Shown: positions 26,598-35,522 of the stretch, piece after piece
Layout: each line of letters begins with the position of its first letter
How positions within the stretch are numbered: the first letter of the stretch is position 1
Assembly: GCF_017357525.1 (NCBI RefSeq)
Contig: NZ_CP036172.1
Span: 1,028,561 to 1,092,560, forward strand
Reading direction: 5' to 3'
Length of the DNA stretch: 64,000 bases
From: Methanofollis aquaemaris
GTDB lineage: Archaea > Halobacteriota > Methanomicrobia > Methanomicrobiales > Methanofollaceae
Notes under the pieces: model-generated
What the model was told of the DNA's origin: nothing
Databases searched by the model: none
What the model saw: only the letters and a program-made list of their open reading frames with translations
Made by a program: the position numbers and the translations under genes

Positions 26598-27380
26598 GTG
26601 GTGACGGATATGGTTGTTGACGCCATTCCCCGGATCGTCGGTTTTGTCTATGCGATCGTTCTTGCCCCCGCCCTTATACTGCTCTGGCGCAGCGGACGGA
26701 TCACGCGGCGGCGGGCGCTGCCTCTTCTCGCCGTCTCCGCCGTCCTCGGTTTTCTGATCTTCGCCCCGATGGCGCCGTACCAACTCCAACTCCTGGTCGC
26801 CGGCGACCTCGCAGGGCTCGACGCCCCCGTAGCCCTGGTCCTCGGAGGTCTCGCCTTCTTCGTTGTCGTGGCCCTCGTCGGGGGCAGAACCTTCTGCGGC
26901 CACCTCTGCCCCGTCGGCGCCGTCCAGGAAATTCTCTCCCTGGCCGGGTACGCACGGGTCGGCCGCACCAGAAAGAAGGAGACGATCGTCCTGCGGTCTG
27001 TAGTCTTCGCCGCCGTCCTCCTTGCCGGTCTCCTCTTCTCTGAAAATATCCTCGGTGCCCTGGGGCTGGAGGACTTCTTCTTCCTGAATGTAACTTCGGT
27101 CTCCTTCTTCGTCTTCGCCGCCCTGATGATCCTCGGCGTCGCGGTGTATCGACCTTTTTGCCGCGTCATCTGTCCGTACGGTGCGGTGCTCGCCCTCGCC
27201 GCCGCTCAGGCGCAGTACAGGTTCAGGAGGACCGACCTCTGCATCAAGTGCCGGAAGTGCGAGAAGGCCTGCCCGGTCGACGAGGCAAAAGAGAGCGACC
27301 GAAAGGTCGAGTGTTATATGTGCGGGAGGTGCGTCGAGGTCTGCCCGGTGGAGGGAGCGCTCCGCTATGCCAGACGGTAG
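26598..27380 (+). CDS. NapH/MauN-type membrane polyferredoxin
   Basis: 260 aa, about five membrane helices. Two CxxxCP motifs on the cytoplasmic side (FCGHLCPVG near residue 99 and FCRVICPYG near residue 190), then two classical [4Fe-4S] ferredoxin motifs at the C-terminus (CIKCRKCEKACP and CYMCGRCVEVCP). This architecture passes electrons between quinone- or ferredoxin-linked partners at the membrane. Partner unknown: it is divergent from an MFS gene and converges on dnaK. Confidence 0.9.
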   Translation: MVTDMVVDAIPRIVGFVYAIVLAPALILLWRSGRITRRRALPLLAVSAVLGFLIFAPMAPYQLQLLVAGDLAGLDAPVALVLGGLAFFVVVALVGGRTFCGHLCPVGAVQEILSLAGYARVGRTRKKETIVLRSVVFAAVLLAGLLFSENILGALGLEDFFFLNVTSVSFFVFAALMILGVAVYRPFCRVICPYGAVLALAAAQAQYRFRRTDLCIKCRKCEKACPVDEAKESDRKVECYMCGRCVEVCPVEGALRYARR

Positions 27381-27405
27381 ATGACCGAGGGCGGCCCGGC
27401 CCCGG

Positions 27406-29223
27406 TCACTTCGCGTCCTTCATCCGGTACTCGGCGTCGTAGACCGTTCCCCCTCCCTGGCCCGGCGCCGCGGCCGCTTCCTGGTAGATGACGGTCCCGG
27501 CCTCCTGGAGGACGGCCTTGAGTCTCTCCACCTCCGACCTGACTGCGTCCATTTCCTTCCCGGCAAGGGCGCTCTTCAGGTCGGCGAGGGCCCCCTCGAC
27601 CTTTTCTTTCGGCCCGGCACCCATCCTCTCCCCCAGATCGGCGAGGGTCTTTTCCGCGGTGTAGACAAGGGCGTCGGCCTCATTTCTTACCTCGGCCTCG
27701 TCCCGCCGTCTCTGGTCCTCGGCCTCGTACTCCTCCGCCTCCTTCACCATCCGGTCGATCTGGTCCCCGGGAAGTTTGGTCGAGGCGGTGATGGTCATCT
27801 GCTGCTCTTTGCCGGTGGCGCGGTCCTGTGCCGAGACCTTGAGGATGCCCGAGGCGTCGATGTCGAAGGTGACCTCGATCTGCGGGATGCCCCGCGGCGC
27901 AGGCGGGATGCCGACGAGGTTGAACTGGCCGAGGCTGGTGTCGTCCTGCGCCATCGGGCGTTCGCCCTGGAGGACGTTGATGGTCACCGCGGTCTGGAGG
28001 TCAGCGGCGGTGGTGAAGATCTGGCTCGTCCTGGTCGGGACCGTGGTGTTGCGCGGGATGAGGGCGGTTCTCACATGGCCGAGGGTCTCGATCCCGAGGG
28101 TGAGCGGGGTGACGTCCAGGAGGACCATGTCGGTGATCTCGCCGGCCAGGATCGCTCCCTGGACCGCCGCCCCGACGGCGACGCACTCCATCGGGTCGAC
28201 GCCGTGCTCGGCCGGTCGGCCGGTCTTCTCCTCGACGAACTGCCTGACGACCGGCATCCTGGTCGGGCCGCCGACCAGGATCACCTTCCCGATCTCGTCC
28301 TTCGTCATCTTCGCATCGGCGAGGGCCTGCTCGAAGGGGGCGCCGCACCGCTCGATGATGGGCCCGACCAGGCCTTCGAGTTTTGCGCGGGTCAGTTTCA
28401 TCACCAGGTGCTTCGGTCCCGCCGCCCCGCCGGTGATGTAGGGGAGGTTGATCTCGGTCTCAAGGACGGTCGAGAGTTCGATCTTCGCCCGTTCGGCCGC
28501 CTCTCTCAGGCGTTGCACCGCGATCCGGTCTTCGCGCAGGTCGATCCCCTCCTGCCGTTTGAACTCGTCGGCGATCCAGTCGATGACGGCGTCGTCCATG
28601 TCGGTGCCGCCGAGATGGGTGTCGCCCGCGGTCGCGAGCACCCGGAACGTCCCTTCACCGAACTCCATCACCGTGACGTCCAGGGTACCGCCGCCGAAGT
28701 CGAAGACCAGGATCTTCTGCTCGCCCCCCCTGTCCAGGCCGTATGCCATCGAGGCGGCGGTCGGTTCGTTGATGAGCCGCACCACCTCCAGACCCGCGAT
28801 GGTCCCGGCGTCCTTCGTTGCCGTCCGCTGGTTGTCGTCGAAGTAGGCCGGGACGGTGATCACCGCCTTCGTCACCGGTTCGCCCAGGAAGGCCTCGGCG
28901 TCCCGTCTGATCTTTTTGAGGAGGAAGGCGGAGATCTGCTGGGGCGTGTAGTCGGTGCCGTAGATGTGGTAGATGTGGTCGGTCCCCATCTTCCGCTTTG
29001 CCGCCATCACCGTCCCCTCCGGGTTGGTGACCACCTGCCGCCGGGCCGGTTCGCCGACGAGCACCTGTCCGTCTTTCGTGAAGGCGACGTACGACGGGAA
29101 CATCTTCCCCGCCCAGGTCGCCCCCTCTGCGGACGGGACGATCGTCGGTTTCCCGCCGATCATCACCGCCGCCTGACTGTTCGAGGTTCCGAGATCGATC
29201 CCGATGATCTTCTGGTCTGACAT
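27406..29223 (-). CDS. dnaK: Chaperone DnaK (Hsp70)
   Basis: ATP-driven folding chaperone, 605 aa from ATG 29223 ([17 protein letters not shown]). Signatures: [22 protein letters not shown], and [13 protein letters not shown] in the ATPase domain; the linker [11 protein letters not shown]; substrate domain and lid; short Gly-rich tail. The open frame upstream of 29223 has no homology-like sequence and is rejected. dnaJ and grpE are not beside it within the window. Archaeal dnaK is generally considered acquired from bacteria. Confidence 0.97.
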   Translation of the reverse strand: MSDQKIIGIDLGTSNSQAAVMIGGKPTIVPSAEGATWAGKMFPSYVAFTKDGQVLVGEPARRQVVTNPEGTVMAAKRKMGTDHIYHIYGTDYTPQQISAFLLKKIRRDAEAFLGEPVTKAVITVPAYFDDNQRTATKDAGTIAGLEVVRLINEPTAASMAYGLDRGGEQKILVFDFGGGTLDVTVMEFGEGTFRVLATAGDTHLGGTDMDDAVIDWIADEFKRQEGIDLREDRIAVQRLREAAERAKIELSTVLETEINLPYITGGAAGPKHLVMKLTRAKLEGLVGPIIERCGAPFEQALADAKMTKDEIGKVILVGGPTRMPVVRQFVEEKTGRPAEHGVDPMECVAVGAAVQGAILAGEITDMVLLDVTPLTLGIETLGHVRTALIPRNTTVPTRTSQIFTTAADLQTAVTINVLQGERPMAQDDTSLGQFNLVGIPPAPRGIPQIEVTFDIDASGILKVSAQDRATGKEQQMTITASTKLPGDQIDRMVKEAEEYEAEDQRRRDEAEVRNEADALVYTAEKTLADLGERMGAGPKEKVEGALADLKSALAGKEMDAVRSEVERLKAVLQEAGTVIYQEAAAAPGQGGGTVYDAEYRMKDAK

Positions 29224-29647
29224 GGCCACATCCCCCTGTTGGTATGCCGTCTTCGGGTGCTCTGGAGAGATAAGGGTTGCTGGGGCGGGGGAAGAGACGG
29301 CGCATCGTCTCCCGAAATCGCGCCGATTTCCACGCGATTCTCCAGGCCATCTCTCCCGCGTGGCAGAAGGAACCGGATAGATTCTATCACCTCCAATCAT
29401 ATCGGCCCTCAGCGAGCGATTATACCCTCTGCATTTCAGAGCATCCGACAAACAGACCCCATTTTCCCGGCATCTCAAAAAAGGCCAAAACTATCGCTGA
29501 TCAAAGCGGCCGATCGCAAAACGGAGGGCAAATCAGCGGCATAAGGGTCGGTAAGGGGGCAGCCCCGCCACCCCCGCCCGTCCGGGCACAACCATAATGA
29601 ACCGGGGAGGGAGAGATCTCCACATCAGCACCGGAGAGACGGCATCC
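29224..29647. other. Intergenic region between dnaK and hydrolase
   Basis: No convincing gene. It should hold the divergent dnaK and hydrolase promoters. An inverted repeat AATCGCG-(n10)-CGCGATT at about 29317-29340 might be an operator for dnaK; no HrcA CIRCE element is recognisable. The part near 29540-29590 is C-rich and low in complexity. Confidence 0.4.
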
Positions 29648-30571
29648 ATGAACGAGAAAAATGAACCGCCCGACGTCGGGTACGTGACCGCGAACGGGAT
29701 CAGGATCGGCTACCGGGAGTACGGGAGCGGCGCACCCCTGCTCCTGATCGCGGGATACACGGGGAGGATGGACGACTGGGACCCCCGGATCATCACGGCC
29801 CTTGCCGCGGGCTTCAGGGTGATCGTCTTCGACAACCGCGGCATGGGGGAGACGGGGTCTGACGGGAGGCCTTTCTCCATCGAACTCTTCGCGGAGGACA
29901 CCCGCGCCTTCCTCGACACCCTCGGGATCGCGCGGGCGCATATCTGCGGCCACTCGATGGGATCGTTCGTCGCGCAGGAACTCGCGATCCGCCACCCCGA
30001 ACGCGTGGACGGACTCGTCCTCGCCTCGACCCTCCCTGCGATCGATTCCGATCGCCACACCGCCCTCACGGCATTCCTCGGCGAGATCGCGGAGGACACC
30101 GCCTCCGTCGACCTCACCCTCAGGAGATTGTACGGGGCGGCGTACGCGGCCCGGCATCCTGAACTGGCCGCGGTCCTCAGGATGAACCTGACATTTCTGC
30201 ACACCTCCGGCCTCTTCGATCCCGCATCGATACGCGGGCAGGAGCAGGCGATCCTCTCGTGGCCGGGAAGCGCCGGGCGCCTGGACCGGATCAGGGCGGA
30301 CACGATGGTCCTCGTCGGGACCGACGACGAACTCAGCCCGCCGGAAGATGCGGTCAGGGTGGCGGCCGGGATACCGGGGTGCTGGCTCATTCAGGTCCGC
30401 GGCGCCGGGCACGACCTCTTCTTCCAGGCCCCCGACCTCTGCGCAGAGGTGATCAGGATGGTGCTCTCTTCACCGGGGCTCACGCCTCTTCCCAATCATA
30501 ACCCCGGCGGTAGCGCGATCCCTCCTCCACCGCCTTCCCCAGGGCCAGCAGGTCGGCAAGGGCCTCGGTGA
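29648..30571 (+). CDS. Alpha/beta-fold hydrolase
   Basis: 307 aa from ATG 29648, preceded by CCGGAGAG; ATG 29597 is an alternative 17 codons upstream. Nucleophile elbow GHSMGS near residue 101, preceded by the oxyanion region LLIAGYTGRMDDWD and FDNRGMGET; acid Asp in VGTDDELSPP and His in GAGHDLFF complete the triad. Substrate unknown. The last 30 codons (Pro/Gly-rich) overlap the convergent phosphoribosyltransferase by 92 nt and look like a non-conserved extension. Confidence 0.9.
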   Translation: MNEKNEPPDVGYVTANGIRIGYREYGSGAPLLLIAGYTGRMDDWDPRIITALAAGFRVIVFDNRGMGETGSDGRPFSIELFAEDTRAFLDTLGIARAHICGHSMGSFVAQELAIRHPERVDGLVLASTLPAIDSDRHTALTAFLGEIAEDTASVDLTLRRLYGAAYAARHPELAAVLRMNLTFLHTSGLFDPASIRGQEQAILSWPGSAGRLDRIRADTMVLVGTDDELSPPEDAVRVAAGIPGCWLIQVRGAGHDLFFQAPDLCAEVIRMVLSSPGLTPLPNHNPGGSAIPPPPPSPGPAGRQGPR

Positions 30572-31151
30572 CCTCCTCCTCGGCGGCCCGGATCTCGTAC
30601 CGGCGGGCGAGCGCCGCCCTGATCTCCGCCGTGGTGAGGGGCTCTTCCAGGAGCACCTTCTCGGTGAAGCCCGTCAGGTCCTCGTGGAGCGCCCACGGAT
30701 AGACCACCCACCGCCACCCGGCAAGATATTCGGCATAATAGTCGGGATCGAAGGAGGAGGTGTGCTTGTGCTGGAGCACGCCGGTCCTCACCTCCCGCGG
30801 CCCGAACTCCTCCACGTACCAGACCGCACGCTGGAGGGTCTCGCCCGTATCGGTGATGTCGTCGACGATGAGCACCGAAAGGTCTCCGACATCGGTCGCC
30901 AGCGGGTAGCGGACCACCGCCTCCTTCTTCTTTCTCGCCGCGATCCCCCAGTGCTCGATCTTGATGCTGGTCAGGGTGTCGATGAGCAGACGGTCGCAGA
31001 CGATCCTGGCCGGGACATACCCGCCGCGGCCGATGGCGATCACCAGGTCCGGGCGATAGTCCGCGGCCCGCACCTTCGCCGCGAGGGCACGGGAGAGGCG
31101 GACGGCGTGGTCCCAGGCGACGAGATCGCAGGTGAATGATTCGGGGATCAT
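30480..31151 (-). CDS. Phosphoribosyltransferase
   Basis: 223 aa. PRPP-binding signature VLIVDDITDTGET near residues 93-105, with the upstream RGGYVPARI loop. The C-terminal 75 residues form a separate helical domain (TTAEIRAALARRYEIRAAEEEV) seen in archaeal purine/xanthine-type PRTases of unknown base specificity. Salvage of a nucleobase is the likely role. A decayed copy of its first 25 codons lies at 39602-39676. Confidence 0.9.
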   Translation of the reverse strand: MIPESFTCDLVAWDHAVRLSRALAAKVRAADYRPDLVIAIGRGGYVPARIVCDRLLIDTLTSIKIEHWGIAARKKKEAVVRYPLATDVGDLSVLIVDDITDTGETLQRAVWYVEEFGPREVRTGVLQHKHTSSFDPDYYAEYLAGWRWVVYPWALHEDLTGFTEKVLLEEPLTTAEIRAALARRYEIRAAEEEVTEALADLLALGKAVEEGSRYRRGYDWEEA

Positions 31152-31167
31152 GAATCCCCGGAGGGCG

Positions 31168-31180
31168 TGCGGGGATATAA
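31168..31180 (-). promoter_or_regulatory. TATA box of the phosphoribosyltransferase gene
   Basis: On the minus strand GGTTTTATATCCC matches an archaeal A-box. It lies about 20-27 nt upstream of the ATG at 31151, which would make the mRNA leaderless or nearly so. Confidence 0.45.
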
Positions 31181-31189
31181 AACCGGGGC

Positions 31190-31417
31190 ATGGAGGGGAA
31201 GGGGGCGCCCGGGGTGCCGGTCACCCTGCCTGCGTTCGATCCCGGGGAGGTCGAGCGCCTTCTCAAGCAACTCGAAAAAGAGGTGGAGAGCGGCGAGACG
31301 ATCGAGGAGGTGAAGACCAGATCTGTTTCAAAGGCCCCGCGATCTTTTTTCGGCACGGATACGATTTTTCCCGGTTCAGGAAAAATTCCTGCCTCTTATC
31401 GGATCTTCCTGAAGTGA
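31190..31417 (+). CDS. Small hypothetical protein
   Basis: 75 aa. The first 45 residues have host-like codon use and a helix of LLKQLEKEVESGETIEEV; after that the composition shifts to Ser/Phe-rich, non-conserved-looking sequence. The 3' end overlaps the KTSC gene on the other strand by 22 nt. It may be a truncated or frameshifted gene. No domain recognised. Confidence 0.35.
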   Translation: MEGKGAPGVPVTLPAFDPGEVERLLKQLEKEVESGETIEEVKTRSVSKAPRSFFGTDTIFPGSGKIPASYRIFLK

Positions 31418-31608
31418 TACCACTCTCTGACGTGCTCGTTGAAGTAGGTCCCGTGGGAAGGGGCCGCCATCAACTCCCGATAGACCGGCTCCGGGACGTC
31501 GGAGTACTGGTAGAGAGAACCGTTCGTGAACTCGATCTCCAGGGTGCCGGAGAGAGCACTGTATCCGACCGATTTGATGGTGCCGGAGGTGACGGTTTGG
31601 CGCAACAT
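31396..31608 (-). CDS. KTSC-domain protein
   Basis: 70 aa covering a whole KTSC domain: SVGYSALSGTLEIEFTNGSLYQYSDVP and YFNEHVREWYHFRKI. The domain usually starts with Ser-x-x-x-x-Gly-Tyr and is found next to lysyl-tRNA-synthetase or alone; its role is unknown, with a nucleic-acid link suggested. ATG 31608. No neighbour in the same operon. Confidence 0.88.
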   Translation of the reverse strand: MLRQTVTSGTIKSVGYSALSGTLEIEFTNGSLYQYSDVPEPVYRELMAAPSHGTYFNEHVREWYHFRKIR

Positions 31609-31700
31609 GGATCTGCCTCTAGCGTGTCTGTTGATATACTGTTCTATTTGAGGTATCGAGCCTCAACAAGCAAGGTGCATGGTTTCTCGGGGCAACTAAC

Positions 31701-31793
31701 TCAGTCCATATCCGGTGTGTCGGTGCAGCCCGCGAAGGCGACAACGACGACGACCATCACGACCGCCGCGAAGATGAATTTCTTCTGTACCAC
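31701..31793 (-). CDS. Tiny lipoprotein (30 aa)
   Basis: A GTG at 31793 preceded by GGAGGGG at about 6 nt opens a frame encoding basic residues (VQKK), a hydrophobic helix of about 17 residues, the lipobox FAGC at residues 20-23, and a 7-residue acidic tail (TDTPDMD) before TGA. This is a complete bacterial/archaeal lipoprotein signal with almost no mature protein. Similar 'empty' lipoproteins are known in archaea and bacteria. It lies in a 317-nt gap and is too short for usual gene calling. Confidence 0.6.
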   Translation of the reverse strand: MVQKKFIFAAVVMVVVVVAFAGCTDTPDMD

Positions 31794-31925
31794 ACCATAC
31801 CCCTCCGTTCATCCGCCGGATTGGGATGGAAAGATGATAAGAACGATCCCGGATGCAGAACCTCCGGATTTCCACCGCCGGAGATTTTATACATCCGGGA
31901 CTTTGAATCCTCTGTACGGTGAACG

Positions 31926-32558
31926 ATGAAAAGGAGCGTCTATTTCTTCGCATGTCCTGCTTTTGCCGACTGGGAACCGCCGCTTGCGGTCTCCATGATC
32001 TCTGATACGAACGAATTCCCGAAAAAAAGAAGTTACAGGGTGATCACCTTCGGGCTTTCGAAAGATCCGGTCTCGTCGCTCGGCGGGATCACGGTCCTCC
32101 CGGACGTCGACGTCGACGGGGTCGACCTTGCGGATGCGGCGATGGTGATCCTGCCCGGGTCGTCATTCTACGAAAATCACGACCCTGTTGAACTGTTCCC
32201 TCTGATCAGGGAGTGCGTACGGCACAAGATCCCCGTAGCGGCGATCTGCGGCGGGACGCTCTTCCTCGCACGGCACGGTTTTCTGGACGACGTCCGCCAC
32301 ACCAGTTGCGGTCCAGAGTGGCTGAAGGAGCACGCTCCCGACTATCGCGGGGAGGTGCATTACGTTCATGCGCCGGGCGTCGCCGACGGCGGCATCATCA
32401 CGGCAAATCCCTTCGGTTTCGTGGAGTTTGCCGCCGAGATCATCAGGGCGCTGGACGTGTTCCCACCAGAATATCTCGAATTCTGGGTGCGCACCATCAA
32501 GACCGGCTACCTGAACGTCGATTCGGTCGACCCGACGGCGGGAAAGATGAATGAGTGA
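31926..32558 (+). CDS. DJ-1/PfpI family protein (class I glutamine amidotransferase-like)
   Basis: 210 aa. Nucleophile elbow AAICGGTLFLA with Cys at residue 108, an upstream Glu in FYENHD and the domain's early MVILPGSSF. The C-terminal extension (WVRTIKTGYLNVD) is unusual relative to minimal PfpI proteins. Activity may be protein deglycase, hydratase or stress response; not decidable. ATG 31926 with no gene upstream in the same direction. Confidence 0.9.
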   Translation: MKRSVYFFACPAFADWEPPLAVSMISDTNEFPKKRSYRVITFGLSKDPVSSLGGITVLPDVDVDGVDLADAAMVILPGSSFYENHDPVELFPLIRECVRHKIPVAAICGGTLFLARHGFLDDVRHTSCGPEWLKEHAPDYRGEVHYVHAPGVADGGIITANPFGFVEFAAEIIRALDVFPPEYLEFWVRTIKTGYLNVDSVDPTAGKMNE

Positions 32559-32615
32559 GGGGTGGCGGGGCGGCGGCGACCTCTGGCGCGGCAAGCCCGA
32601 GACTCCTGTCCGTCG

Positions 32616-33935
32616 TCACCTTTCCTCTCTCTCGATGAACTCCCTGATCTCGGCGGTCGCACGTTCCCCTTCGGGCGTGTCCTCGACGACGAAGAAGATC
32701 GTCCCGGCAAGGAGGGCCGCACCCCCGGCCGCCAGGACCGGGAGGGGAAGCGTAACGAGCATGAGGATGCATGAGCCCGCACCGACCAGGGGGATGAGAG
32801 GGCCGAACGGGATCCTGAAGTAGGTCCGATCGCCGGGGACGGGCCTGTGCCCGAGGGTGAGGATGACGGCGCTGATGTTGACGAGGCCCATCGAGACGAG
32901 AGCGACGGTGTTGGTGAGGTCGACGATCACCCCGAGGTTCCCGAGGAGGATCAGCCCGGCCGCGACGCCTGCCGAAAGGAGCACGGCGTTTGCCGGTTGT
33001 TCGCCCTTGAGGGCAGCAAAACGTCCGGGGATCTGCTTTTCGGCCGCCATCGTGAGGATCACCCTGGACCCCCCGATGATGTTGGCGTTCGCGGCCGAGA
33101 GCGTGGAAAAGATCGCCCCGATAGCGACGATCGTCCCGCCCCACCCGCCGAAGAAGACGACCGCGGCGTCGAAGAGGCTGCTGTCGCCGTACGCCGGGAG
33201 ATGGGCGGCGAGGAGGGCGACCTCGACGCCGCAGTAGATCACGGCGACGATCCCGATCGAGGCGAGGGTGGCGAGGGGAACGACCCGCGCCGAACTTTTG
33301 ATCTCGCCGCCCATCATCGCCACGACCTGGAAACCGAGATAGGCGAAGAAGACCATCGCGACACCGTCGAGCATCGCCCCGGTCCCGTGCGGGAAGAAAG
33401 GCGTGAAGTCGGCGGGGGTGAGATTGATCACCCCGACGGCCGCCACCAGGAGGAGGACGACGATCTTCGCCGCCACCAGGGCCACCTCGGCCCGGCCGGC
33501 CTCGGCGGTGCTCCTGAGGTTGAGGAGGGTGAGCAGGACGAGACCGACGAGGGCGGCGATCCTGGGGTCGAAAGCGGTGCCGAGAAGGCGGTTTGCATAG
33601 ATCCCGAGACCGAGAAGGACGAAGGCCGAGGCGATGGTGACGCTGATGTACATTCCCCATCCGGCAAGAAAACCCGGATACGGCCCGAGCATGTGGTGGG
33701 CATAGAGATATCCGCCGCCGTCGCCGGGGCAGATGCTCGCAAGGACGGCATAGGATAGACCGGTGAAGGCGACGAGGATCCCGCAGAGGAGATAGGACAG
33801 AACGGCCGCGGGTCCGGCCGTCTGGACCATGAGACCCGAGAGGACGAAGACCCCGGCCCCGACCATGTTTCCGACCGCAAAGGCGACCGCGGTGCCTGCG
33901 CTGAGCCCCCCGCTGCGGGTGTAGCCGTCGGCCAT
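32616..33935 (-). CDS. APC-family amino acid permease
   Basis: 439 aa from ATG 33935 (MADGYTRSGGLS); the longer frame upstream is not coding. About 12 helices. Helix 1 has the unwound GNMVGAGVFVLSG that binds substrate; later helices have ANANIIGGSRVILTMA and FRIPFGPLIPLVG. Probably imports or exchanges amino acids or polyamines at the cytoplasmic membrane. A short charged tail follows the last helix. Confidence 0.93.
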   Translation of the reverse strand: MADGYTRSGGLSAGTAVAFAVGNMVGAGVFVLSGLMVQTAGPAAVLSYLLCGILVAFTGLSYAVLASICPGDGGGYLYAHHMLGPYPGFLAGWGMYISVTIASAFVLLGLGIYANRLLGTAFDPRIAALVGLVLLTLLNLRSTAEAGRAEVALVAAKIVVLLLVAAVGVINLTPADFTPFFPHGTGAMLDGVAMVFFAYLGFQVVAMMGGEIKSSARVVPLATLASIGIVAVIYCGVEVALLAAHLPAYGDSSLFDAAVVFFGGWGGTIVAIGAIFSTLSAANANIIGGSRVILTMAAEKQIPGRFAALKGEQPANAVLLSAGVAAGLILLGNLGVIVDLTNTVALVSMGLVNISAVILTLGHRPVPGDRTYFRIPFGPLIPLVGAGSCILMLVTLPLPVLAAGGAALLAGTIFFVVEDTPEGERATAEIREFIEREER

Positions 33936-34337
33936 CAGGTGGTTCTCGCATCTCCCCGTTAAAAAAGTGATCCTCAGATGGAGAGGAGAGAGGGGACGGC
34001 GGTCAGTTCCTCCTCTCTCCTCAAAGAGTGATATATTCCATCCGCCCGCCCGACGACGCACCCGACTCATTTTCAAAACGCATACCGCAACCCTGGATGG
34101 CCCCGATGGATCTGACCTGCCGGTCGGCCGAGAAGATCACCTTTCTCCGCGACACGGCGGACCTCAACGTTGTATTACACGGCATATCCGTGACGTAAAG
34201 AATGAGGGGAAGGGCCGGGGAGCCGCCAGCCCCCCGCAGAGATAGCCGCCCAGAGTATTTTTACAGGGTCAACAAAGAGGAAAAGCCATATCATCTCACG
34301 CGTATCACTCCATCAATAGCCAGGAGGAAGAGAGGGA
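33936..34337. other. Intergenic region with an 11-bp hairpin
   Basis: No gene seen in about 400 nt. GAGGAGAGAGG at 33983-33993 pairs with CCTCTCTCCTC at 34012-34022 with an 18-nt loop, in the 5' leader of the permease (minus strand); it could be an attenuator or operator. The part at 34285-34320 is AT-richer and should include the mntA promoter. Confidence 0.45.
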
Positions 34338-34649
34338 ATGCACCGAACCGTAGCAGAAAAAATACCGGAGATAACAGAGATCTGCAGGACGCACCGCGTC
34401 AAAACGCTCGAACTCTTCGGGTCGGCGGCCGGGGAGGGGTTCGACCCCGCTACGAGCGACCTCGATTTTGTCGTCGAGTTCGAGGCCATGTCGCCGGCCG
34501 AACACGCCGACATCTATCTCGACCTCGCCCGTGATCTCGAAGCACTCTTCGCCCGTCCCGTCGACCTGGTGGAGATGGCGCCCATCAAAAATCCCTATTT
34601 CAGAAAGGCGGTGGAAGAGTCCAGGGTCCCCGTATATGCCGCCCCATGA
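34338..34649 (+). CDS. mntA: MntA-type nucleotidyltransferase antitoxin
   Basis: 103 aa minimal nucleotidyltransferase. GSAAGEGFDPATSDLDFVVEF holds the G-S-x10-D-x-D motif at about residues 28-43. In MntA/HepT pairs the antitoxin adds AMP to a Tyr of the toxin. Start ATG 34338 follows AGGAGGAAGAGAGGG. Overlaps hepT by 14 nt, so both come from one mRNA. Confidence 0.9.
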   Translation: MHRTVAEKIPEITEICRTHRVKTLELFGSAAGEGFDPATSDLDFVVEFEAMSPAEHADIYLDLARDLEALFARPVDLVEMAPIKNPYFRKAVEESRVPVYAAP

Positions 34650-34983
34650 GATCAGGAAGTACCTCTACGATGTGGCCGCGGCCTCAGATCTGATCACATC
34701 ATTTGTTGATGGGAAAAACTTCGACGATTACCGGAACGACTCGATGCTCCGCTCCGCAGTTGAGCGCCAGTTCGAGATCATCGGGGAAGCGCTGAACCAG
34801 GCGGTCAAAAGATATCCCGATCTGAAAGATGAGATCCCCGACGCTTCCCGCATCATATCGTTCAGGAACCGGCTCATCCACGGGTATGCCACGGTCTCGG
34901 ACGAGGTCGTGTGGGGTATCGTCGAAAAGTACCTGCCTCCTCTCCGAAAACAGGTGAAGATGATGCTGGAAGGATCGTCCTGA
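34636..34983 (+). CDS. hepT: HepT-family RNase toxin
   Basis: 115 aa, four-helix HEPN fold. The catalytic R-x4-H with following Tyr is RNRLIHGYA near residues 79-87, an all-present RX4-6HxY motif, so the toxin should be active unless AMPylated by MntA. The upstream helix (SAVERQFEIIGEALNQAVKRYP) is typical. Targets are tRNA or mRNA in known members. Confidence 0.92.
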   Translation: MPPHEIRKYLYDVAAASDLITSFVDGKNFDDYRNDSMLRSAVERQFEIIGEALNQAVKRYPDLKDEIPDASRIISFRNRLIHGYATVSDEVVWGIVEKYLPPLRKQVKMMLEGSS

Positions 34984-35035
34984 ACCATCCCGCGGGGGAC
35001 GCCTTCATCCCCCCTCCGACCGACTCCCTGCCACG

Positions 35036-35330
35036 CGGTACACCGAAGGCAGGATCGGCCGGGTCTTCTCTCTCCGGATCGACGACGGCGAGGACATCCT
35101 CGAAGAACTCACCCGCTTTGCCGGGGAGAAGGGGATCGCCTGCGGCATGGTCCAGGTGCTCGGGGCGCTGAGGCCGGTCTTCCCCCCCGTCCCCCATGTG
35201 GAGAAGGTCGCCGCGGGCGGGGGGTCTCCGGGAGCGTGCGGCTGTCTACCTCGTCGTGAAGGCGGTCATCGTGGAGCTCGTCGGGATGGCGGCCGGACAG
35301 GCGTGCACCTCCCGGTCTTCGGAAGAGGGT
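35036..35330 (+). pseudogene. Broken PPC-domain (DUF296) DNA-binding protein
   Basis: Starts in frame with RYTEGRIGRVFSLRIDDG, EDILEELTRFAGEKGI and MVQVLGALR, the N-terminal half of archaeal PPC proteins, with no start codon (the usual Met is ACG-like context). It then runs into VPHVEKVAAGGG, after which the domain's middle is missing. Its C-terminal strand (YLVVKAVIVELVGM) appears in a different frame at about 35233-35280. An internal deletion and frameshift make it non-functional. Confidence 0.7.
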
Positions 35331-35488
35331 GAGGGGTTCGCCGGTCCCGTCGACAGGGGGAGAGGTCTGATCATGAGACTCTCTCCGGGCCGACAGGGGA
35401 ATGACACACCGCGCACCGTACGGCAATCCCGTGCCGTTGCTCACCATATAAATTCCGATATGGACAGTTATGCCGATATGAGAATCCG

Positions 35489-35503
35489 AAATCATATATA
35501 TGA
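35489..35503 (+). promoter_or_regulatory. TATA box of the surface-protein gene
   Basis: AAATCATATATATGA is centred about 26 nt before the ATG at 35523, in an AT-rich 90-nt leader (35450-35522) that also has CATATAAATTCC near 35445. With no Shine-Dalgarno, the mRNA is probably leaderless. Confidence 0.5.
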
Positions 35504-35522
35504 TCAAATTGCTCTCATAAAA

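Noticed and set aside
28075-29220. 381-codon plus-strand frame opposite dnaK
   Set aside because: A known type of spurious antisense dnaK frame; no ribosome site and no domain.
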